A stretch of DNA of 64,000 bases from Prostheceraeus crozeri. Its lineage: Eukaryota > Platyhelminthes > Polycladida > Euryleptidae. Each line of letters starts with the position of its first letter. The first letter of the stretch is position 1. This document shows, piece by piece, positions 56,189 to 64,000 of the stretch. Both the position numbers and the translations under genes were made by a program. The stretch covers positions 62,001 through 126,000 of the forward strand of contig CAJQUW010006798.1 of NCBI GenBank assembly GCA_907163375.1, given 5' to 3'. The notes under the pieces are model-generated. The model was not told the DNA's origin and did no database searches. It was given only the letters and a program-made list of their open reading frames with translations.

Positions 56189-57019
56189 GCGCAATACTAT
56201 TCATCAATACTGTACATGATTTTGGCAGATTGTCTTTCATTCATTGTTTTTGAAGCTGAACTGATATTTCTATCGTATGACGTAAATGTCGGACAGTATG
56301 TCACATTGTTGCAAAGGTACCTCCAGACGAAACCACAAGGCTGCGACCCTATTGTCTGACAAAATTGCAAAATCGTAGACGGCGCGTGAAAATGCTGTCG
56401 CTAAGACTGAAGTTCAAGTCGATCTTGAATAAATGACTTGCGCTCATCTGTCAAACACCTGCTACGACAAATTTACGAAATCGGTTGCACCCATTGATAA
56501 ATTGCCTGCGTGTTTGGGTCTAGAGATGACTTTCCTCAATACTAATGGTCACGGCCAGAACTAGTCTCGAGAGGCAAGAAGATAAATTTTCCATTGAACG
56601 TAATACAAGTTCAAGCCTGAATTATGATGAACCAGAAGATTGACCCCACATCAAACGTGCAGTCAGTAAAATCGCATCGCGAATAGTAGAACGGTGTGAA
56701 TAATATTTCCATCTGACGAAATTATCACGGAGAAAAATTGAGTCAAAGATACGCACTTCTTGAGAGGTCTGCCTGCACTCCAACCGTTGAGGATTGCGTT
56801 CGTTGATGCGACCTATTTCTACAATCCTCGCGCTTAGCCAATCACGCAAGTCAAAGAGATAAAAACATGCTTTTCAGCAGATGCATTGAGGTTCTCTGCC
56901 CATTCAATGTGTTCTCGCAGCATTAGTGAAAATTCCTGTTCATCGCTTCACCAGCAAACGGGTCACTTAAACAGTCTAAATGTGTGAGTCTTGTTTCAGT
57001 GTGTAGGGTTCTGCATCTG

Positions 57020-57190
57020 ATTTCATATTGAATCTCACTTCCGTTAGTGTCGTCTCCCCGAGCTTTCGCGAACCGGCTCGCGAAAGCTCGGAATTGCAAA
57101 TATCTTTTAGCAAATAGACTGTACATATTTTTAGCAGCTAATCTTTTCTCGGGGAGACGACACAAGCGGAAGTGAGATTCACTATGAAAT
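57020..57190. repeat. foldback element with 43-bp arms and an embedded 34-bp perfect palindrome
   Basis: Outer arms 57020-57062 (ATTTCATATTGAATCTCACT... CCCCGAG) and 57148-57190 are reverse complements with about three mismatches. Overlapping the inner end of the left arm is CCGAGCTTTCGCGA / ACCGGC / TCGCGAAAGCTCGG (57058-57091), a perfect 14-bp-arm hairpin. No coding sequence. Likely a MITE or a cruciform-forming repeat. Confidence 0.85.
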
Positions 57191-58820
57191 TAAATAACCT
57201 CGCGTCAGCTGCCATCAACTCTGCATCTGAGGCTACCTATTTCATGCACAATTAAGAGTCATGTGACAGAAGAAACATGCACGTGGATGGCGATTAAAAA
57301 GAAATTATTCTGAAATGTTCAAGAAATATTTGTTTGCATTGTTTGTTACCGATGAATTAGACTATTAGACTATAGTCAGACTGGAGGTTTTGGAGCTGCT
57401 AGGAGTAAGTGAACATTTTTTGGGGGCTCAGCCCTCCCTGTTCCCGCGTGCCTGGTTGGAATAGAACTATGTCCGCTCTAGACTAACCCACGCGCAAATA
57501 TCTATGTTGTTGCAGCATAGAAATCCGACAGTTTAATAATAAAGGACTAGAGCGGACACGGACATTGAAAACAATACTGTCTCGTGGGCATGCGTTTTCA
57601 TGACAACTGTGCCTAAACGACGGCGGCGTCCAGTGGTTGACAGTGGGCAGGTGCCTTGTCAGTGTTCCTTGTGAAGATTCGCGATTATGATTATTAATCT
57701 TCAAATGTAAAATCGTTTTATAAATGATGAGTGAAATGATGGTTTAACGTCATTAATCCCCCTGGCTGATGACTTGAACAGTGCTGACACAGTCTGGAGC
57801 TTTTTGATCTTTTTGTCCGGATGCCCTTCCTGACGACTTCCAATGACACTTTCGGAACTCGAACTGTATAAAATGACTTGCATAGACAGCCTTACGCCAC
57901 GAACCTACAAATATTGCGTCGTTCACAAATTCAATTCTACTTGAGATCTATTAACGTTGACATAGATCAGTACCTGACATTGCAGCTGAAATTATCATCA
58001 ACATGCAGCTGTTGTCCATTTTCACGTTTAATCGGCCATCAACGACACCTACCGAGACAATAACGGCAAATCCAGCTCAACAGCCGCAAGTGCGAATTTG
58101 TAGAGGCAATTCCAGGTTAACAACGACAATGCGTTCTATTATGGGCATTTCCAAGACAATTGTAGACACTGCTCAATTCGACAAGGGCATGCAATTCCAG
58201 TTCATTTGTAGATTTTATTCCTTTCAATTGATTGATGAGTTATGTAATCTAAGAATCGGTTAAAGGAAAACAGAGAAAAAAATCGGCCAACTTGGCAACC
58301 GCCAGTTTTAATTGCTGTAATTGTCTTCTGCTTTTAATGTCTGTAATAATTGCTTTTAATTGTCTTTTTTCTGTATTTCTGATCAAATCCAGATACATAC
58401 GTTTGCAAAGATCGAAAAGGCTTTTCGATATAGCAATTCACCAAAAAATCTTTAGGAGGGATCTTTACCTCAAGACATCTGACGTATTATGAGCTAAACT
58501 AGAGACCATGTTGTCCATTGATTGGCAATCAGTTGCTTGGCACAGCCTCTCAGCTTAAGGGAATATTCACGAGCTTAGAATAGCAGTTAAAATATAATCT
58601 TATTTCATTGAAGTTGATATCATCAACACCATCTCCTAAATAGAAACTGTACACAAAAGGCCTACGCAGAGAAATGTATTAAAAGATGCTAGACTAAAAG
58701 CTATTTGATTGTAGAATTATACTGATATCAAATTTATTAATATCTGATTTCTAGAATTATCAGGTTGTATAAAGGGTGCAAGTGTTATTATTAATTGTAT
58801 CATGTGCATTGTTTAATCTA

Positions 58821-59016
58821 AATTTCAAAAGATAGATGGAAAAGCCAAGTTATATTTATAGAAGTAGTTACAAAGACTCCTCAATATATTTTGGTTATCA
58901 AGACCATGGCATTCTCTTGAGAATGACTGTGACCTTGATAGCCGATATATATTGAGAAGTCTTTGTAAATATCTCTATAAATATAACTTGGTTTTTCCAT
59001 CAATCTTTTGAAATTT
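58821..59016. repeat. nearly loopless hairpin element, ~95-bp arms (MITE-like)
   Basis: AATTTCAAAAGATAGATGG at 58821 pairs with the complement of ...CATCAATCTTTTGAAATT ending at 59016. The arms run to the centre near 58918 (CATTCTCTTGAGAATG). A TA lies at each side, suggesting a TA-duplicating MITE of the Tc1/mariner type. A transcript would fold like a long precursor hairpin. Confidence 0.8.
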
Positions 59017-61285
59017 ACAATACACGGCCAAGGCAAATTCTCAGAATTGTTTTCTGTACTAAATACTTTTGAAGAAAATGTTTTGAATATCAAAATTAAT
59101 CTTTAGATTTTCGCGATTTAATGCTATAGACTAAAAAAAGTCTATTTGAAAGATCTTTACGAACTGCCAATCGATCAGCATCTGATGAAAGCAGTTTCAG
59201 TTCAGCCTCTCGCCTTATCATCAATAGCCAAGTTTTGTTGACTTTGAGAAGTGCATGAGATAATTTACCTATAATTGTGTACCTAAGTGATATGAAATGG
59301 AAAAGAAAGGAGCCCGATATCTTTATCTTGATGCAAATTTTATTAATCATGTCGACGGATCGAGAAAGGATCACATGCATCATGAAGTGCGAAGTTTTTA
59401 AAGCAAATATACAAAAATGGGATGGAATTAGATTGAAATAATTCTCTCAAATGAAAACTTGAATATCATCTACAAACGAATTAAAATTGCCGCTTTTGAA
59501 TTAAAAAAATCCACTGATCTGAATTTGCCGTTGCTGAAACGAACTTGCATTTATTACTCGAACAAGTGCCGTTGTTGACCGACAAGACCTGCAGTCCCAA
59601 TAATTTTAACAAAGCGAAATGAATTTCTGCAGGAGGCCGATAGTGATACTTTCACAGAATGATGTACACCCTATGCCTTCTACGAATATGCGCGTCTGCC
59701 GAGTTCTAGTGAGTTCCTCTTCTTGTTAGAAAGGATGAAGGGGAAACGCATCTAAACCGAATGGGAAGCAGACTGGCTATTTTCGTAAAAATGAGACTTT
59801 CTGTGTTTACATCGATTATGTGAGAAGTACTTTTCCCAAAACCATTATTTTTGACATGGAATATCTTCAAGTCATTTCTTATTGCTTTCATTCATATTTT
59901 TCTATGAAGCTAAACACATTCAGATTTTGTAAGCATCCTAATAGCGGCAAACTCAGCATGCTGGCCAGTTAAGGCGACATTAACCACATTCTCGCATACA
60001 TTGCCGATCAGCAGGCTGATAATATTACATGCACATGATAGGAAATGACCTGAAGACATTCCATATCATGAACAATGGCTCTAGATATAGTGTGTTTCGC
60101 TTAGTGAGAGAAAACATAGAACATCCCATTTCTGCAGAAAACTTCAATATGCTTCCCATTGGATTAACATGTGTTTTTCTTTGATCCTGTCCTGATATAT
60201 CCCTGTCCTGATGATGTCCAATATGCTTCCCATTGGATTAACATGTGTTTTTCTTTGATCCTGTCCTGATAAGAAGAGGAGCCAAGTAGAACTCGGCAGA
60301 TTCTTAGTGACAATTGGGTGTGCATCAGTCCGTGAAAGCTTCATTTTAGGCCTCGTTCCCTGGATATGCTCGTTGTGGCTGCCGGACAATATGCTTAAAA
60401 CGATTATTTGAGAATTAGATAGAATATGAATATGAAAAGGTAGAAGATTGCCGCTTCAGTCAGTAGTTGTTATGTATCGCAGAAATGTACGGTAAGTCAT
60501 TGATTTTTCTTGACAATATATTATGTGATGTATTTCTATGCTCTCAATTGCTCTAACTCAGGTGATTGTCACATTTTCTGCTAAATCGGCTGTCTTGAAA
60601 TTTCCGCGCACGACTTGACAGTGTCATGACTTTTGAAAAACGTATCTCTTTCATGAAAATTACTGTCTATCACTCCTAACCAACTTCCGACAACCTAATT
60701 GCGAAAGGCGCTACACTGTTGAAAGTCACTGGAATTAGTTGGGAATTGTTCCACCATCGCTTGCATGTAGACAAAAAAAATTGTCAGACAGATTTCAGAC
60801 CGACATGGAGAGTAAATGAATATTGCGTTATAATTCGTTAATTTATTTGGTGACGTACACAGAATTAGACAGTTCGTCTCTTCTGTTTGACTAGAAGGGA
60901 AGCATTGAAACATGCAGCGTTAATGAAATGGCACAATCTGCTGAGATAATACCAAAGCAATCGAACAATGGGCAGTCGGGTCAACATTGAACACGCCAAA
61001 TGGTGCGAAGTTTCAGTGTCAGCCGGTGACTTATCAACCGGATCACACAGCAAAGAGACGCAGACGATGTCAAGTTCTACAGAGAAGTTCGTGCGCCTGC
61101 TAACTTTTTGTAATAACGATCGGAGGCCCAACATCATCGAACAAACTTTTGTGCAATGATCTGAATTCTTCGAATTTGAAGGAATTGTGGTGATCGGAGC
61201 ATTTTGAAGGAATTCACGGCAATCCGGAAGCGACGCACAACTATTTTTTTCTATCTCTGCAAGGATTTCTTTTTCCCACTTAATA

Positions 61286-61877
61286 CAGGGTGTTTCATAA
61301 TTACCTGACAAATTTTGTGACATTTTTTAAAATCGAGGTAATATAACGCTTAAGCTCAGTAGTTAATGATAAAACAACACATTCTATAGCAAAACATATA
61401 TTTACTTATGCTCAAAATGACAACCGTATTCCTCAATTGTGTTATCTCTCAAAGCAGTTATCGTGGACAGTCTAGTGCCATAAACCTTTTCTCTAAGGTA
61501 ACCTCAGAAGAAGAAATCCATCGCGGTTAAGGCGGGAGATCGAGGTGGCGAATCAATTGACCAGGACGATCAAACCATCTCTTTGGATAGCAGTTGTCCA
61601 GAAGGCTCATGACATCCCACTGACAATGAACGGGAGCACCATCTTGCTGCCAAAAGCCAGTGTTAAGATCAAATAATCATCAAATAAGATCAGTGTCATC
61701 AAATAATCGATCGTTCATGGAACAAGACAATGGTTTGTCATTAGTCATTACATCTCTCACCAGCTGACGGTTCTATTTCATATCATCAATCACTGCTTTC
61801 AGTGAAACAAATAACAGCGTCATAAGATGGAAATTCCTCTTACACCGATATTATGCAGGTAAATATGAAACACCCTG
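61286..61877 (-). mobile_element. mariner-type element, internally reduced, with TIRs and TA duplication
   Basis: Ends CAGGGTGTTTCATAATTACC (61286) and the complement of GGTAAATATGAAACACCCTG (ending 61877), flanked by TA. About 592 bp, far shorter than a full mariner (about 1.3 kb). On the minus strand, a piece around 61500-61560 reads like the RSPDL.P.DFF.W region of the transposase (GQLIRHLDLPP, MDFFF), showing it is a deletion derivative of an autonomous element of the same group as the 19.9 kb fossil. No working transposase. Confidence 0.85.
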
Positions 61878-62884
61878 TAAGTTCCTGCACGTGCCATCGT
61901 TTTGAATGAGTTTGCACTTCTATCAAAGTGATGCACTTAAACAATCTAATTCTGTGGTGACGTAACTTAACTGTCTCGTGTAGAGGCATCTGAACAGCTT
62001 AATTGTCGTGCAGTATATTGACTGCTATCCGGCAAGAGAAGCGAATATTGTCCGGCATAGTTATTGATTGCTTTTGATGTGGCCTTGTTTATACATTCAT
62101 ACTGCCGTGCGAAGTACTGACCATGACTGCTGAGGTAAATAAGACGAGCTGTGAACATTCCATTCAGCCGTTTTTACAGCATGATTTACCTCACCGATAT
62201 CTCAACAGCAGCCGTAAACGACTGACCGTGACTTTACGAGCGACCTGCGTCAATGGCCTACATTTTCAGTACTATGACATACCGGAACATGCATCTACTG
62301 CACTTTGAAAAATTATGTAATGATGAAACCATGGATAATATGATGAAATCAAAAGTTTACCAAACAGGAGCAAATTTTATAAGTCCAACAAACTTACTAC
62401 AGTTTACCGTTAAGCGTTAAATCAAAATTATGCTAAAATTTGCACCAAAAGCTAATAACAATTAATAAAACATAAAAGCATGCTGATTACAATTAAGTTG
62501 CCATATAGTTTTGCTGCTTGCAAGACTATAAACAGAACTTCAATGGTAAAGAACTTTTTTTCGTCCTATTTTCGTTTTTATTTAACTTCTCCGCCGTCAG
62601 CGTCGTTTCTCATTGCATTGATGTTTGCTCTGATATATCTACCATGAAGTCACCTAATTCTAGTTTCCTTTGACCATGCTCCACCAAATTGCTCCCCTAC
62701 GGAATCCCAGCTTAAACCACATTTTAAACTATCTTAATTGTAACGAGATGAGCCCAAAATTTTCGCAGATAGAGCGACCATGTTCGTCGATCAATATCGA
62801 ATTGATTTAAAACCCATCTTCATTACAGTGCAATAGCTGAGACAGCAGTTTTTATACATAGATAATTCATGTACAATACAATCA

Positions 62885-63180
62885 CTAAAAGATGCTAAAA
62901 TTAGAAAATGTGGAGAGGCACAGATGAAGAGTTCTCATTTATTACTACATTAGCATTTGGTTTGATGCATATTGTCTCTGCGATGCGGGTGTGAAAACTT
63001 CTGAACAAAACTTTGAAGTCCTCTTGGCTTGTTTCATGTGGAGGAAAACTCACTTCAGTAGGGACTGGCTTTCCTCTCAGATGCTCATTCACTCTCGTTG
63101 TTAGGTGTCTCCGTGTCTCACCAATGTAACAGCTTGAGCACTATCTGCATGTGTAAAAATATATCACGTTGGATGCTCAA
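62885..63180 (-). mobile_element. Penelope-like element, GIY-YIG endonuclease part
   Basis: Read on the minus strand: YFYTC, CSSCYIGETRRHLTTRVNEH, LRGKPVPTEVSFPPHETSQE, DFKVLFRSFHTRIAETICIK and a stop near 62885. YIGET..L..R..EH is the GIY-YIG nuclease core of Penelope-like elements, normally located after the RT on the same strand. Here it is on the opposite strand to the RT part that begins just to its right. Fragmentary. Confidence 0.8.
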
Positions 63181-64000
63181 CACGGAGGAAAGTGCCGAGG
63201 AAAATCCGGCCTTGAGGTGGGTTTTTCCATGTCCTGGCCTAATCGAGTTAATTCTTTAGCAGTTAAAACTGAGACAGAAGTCACTTATAAAAAGATTCAA
63301 TCTTTGAATGTTTCGAATAATGATGAATTGGATACAGTCCGCTCCAAAATGAAAGCCACTGCTATGACCCATGTCAAGCATAAACTCATGACTTACAAAA
63401 CTGTCAAGCGGCAACTGTCGAATTTACGGCACGCAATCTTGCGAAAGATAAAGATCTTTAAATGATGAAGTATTTATATTTTCAAAATGACAATCGATAT
63501 AAAATACAGAGAATGAAGGCATGATAATTCAAAAAAGTTACATATGTCAGATGGTAAGGTGATTTAAGTCATAGTTTACAAGAGAAGTTACGAAAAGGAA
63601 GAAAGTGTTCTTACGTCTGAGTGATCTACAAAGACAGGCACTAAAGTAGCTCGTATTTACTAAGCTAAATACGATAAAGGTAATGGTGTTTTCAATTTCG
63701 ACAAATCGTTTTACCTGGAAAAAATGTATTATCTGTTATGCATCTGGTAAATATTATCTGTTGCATCTGTAATCAACATCTGATATACATAATTTATATC
63801 AAATTTAAATGTTATAAACATCTTAGAATTTCTAATAGACATCCGTATATTGTAGCTATTATAGATCGCTTGAATCGCAAACTGCAAAAATTGAAAATTG
63901 ATGATGATATCACCTCGGAGCAATACAATAAAATGCGTAGTGTTGGGTCTCAACCAGCTCGTCTGTACAGCCTCCTGAAGGTTCATAGATCTTATGCTTC
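63181..64000 (+). mobile_element. Penelope-like element, N-terminal and RT start part
   Basis: On the plus strand, ETEVTYKKIQSLNVSNNDEL and HKLMTYKTVKRQLSNLRHAI are the pre-RT region, followed at about 63660-63710 by YDKGNGVFNFDKSFYLEKM (PLE phrase DKGNGVVVLD) and at 63850-64000 by KLKIDDDITSEQYNKMRSVG and SQPARLYSLLKVH, matching the PLE phrase GSQPARLYGLPKVHK. Stops interrupt the frame. Continues off the right edge. RT of PLEs is telomerase-like. Confidence 0.88.

Larger units (their letters stand above)
55060..62880. other. intergenic or intronic DNA with foldbacks, no gene recognised
   Basis: Apart from the separately listed foldbacks and the mariner copy, only short frames without domains are seen. 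57755-57830 contains a phrase TGTCCGGATGCCCTTCCTGA typical of LINE/SINE-type repeats in many animals. A direct duplication of about 52 bp (period 74 bp) lies at 60145-60270. It may be downstream intron of the ENPP gene. Confidence 0.45.

Noticed and set aside
56622-57165. 75- and 80-residue minus-strand frames
   Set aside because: No recognised domain; the second overlaps the foldback at 57020-57190.
60865-61323. 152-residue minus-strand open frame
   Set aside because: It begins inside the mariner end, has no domain or compositional sign of coding, and no splice or promoter context; probably chance.

Overview
This window looks like nuclear DNA of an invertebrate animal, probably marine. Reasons: host exons with GT..AG introns (an ENPP-type ectophosphodiesterase), AT-rich intergenic DNA, and a mixture of element families common in marine metazoans (Copia, Polinton, Kolobok, Penelope-like, CR1/L2-like LINE, mariner). 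The frequent string taggcctac gave me an impression of an echinoderm-like genome, but the sequence does not settle the phylum. No rRNA, tRNA or CRISPR array was recognised.

Layout. 1-2.8 kb: end of a broken Ty3/gypsy element on the minus strand with its upstream region. 3.1-3.8 kb: a decayed MADF-BESS gene, probably the accessory gene of a Harbinger-type transposon. 6.9-17.9 kb: a nested stack. A LINE is split by a 1974-bp DNA transposon with perfect 26-bp inverted ends and a TCAT duplication. The LINE tail abuts a second DNA element with GGGCGCTTGGTAC repeats, and that element is split by a nearly whole young Copia retrotransposon (12882-17615, TACAG duplication). 19.9-20.5 kb: a mariner-like fossil.

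21036-44068 is a nearly whole Polinton (about 23 kb) with inverted ends, terminal C-tract motifs and two tandem arrays. It has family B DNA polymerase, integrase with chromodomain, packaging ATPase, adenain-like protease, a likely major capsid protein and basic core proteins. Accessory genes include a DEDD-type exonuclease, two RING-like proteins and a Cys-rich protein. The most striking part is a cluster on the plus strand at 34.4-35.6 kb: two tandem PC4-like proteins followed by a 182-residue two-repeat protein that reads as a TATA-binding-protein (TBP) saddle. The element also has TATA/CCAAT promoters, so it may carry its own transcription-initiation module.

44.1-47.3 kb is mostly featureless. 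47332-52106 is a Kolobok DNA transposon (TTAA duplication, about 150-bp inverted ends) with a THAP-domain transposase in at least two exons. Its 2-kb intron holds an antisense exon encoding a P2X7-type intracellular 'ballast' domain. The Kolobok ends 56 bp before the first coding exon of the ENPP gene (exons 52162-53017 and 54883-55059, continuing beyond what I can find). An antisense LINE 3' fragment lies in the ENPP intron. 55-63 kb holds several foldback repeats and an internally deleted mariner. The window ends in a Penelope-like element with its GIY-YIG and RT parts head to head.
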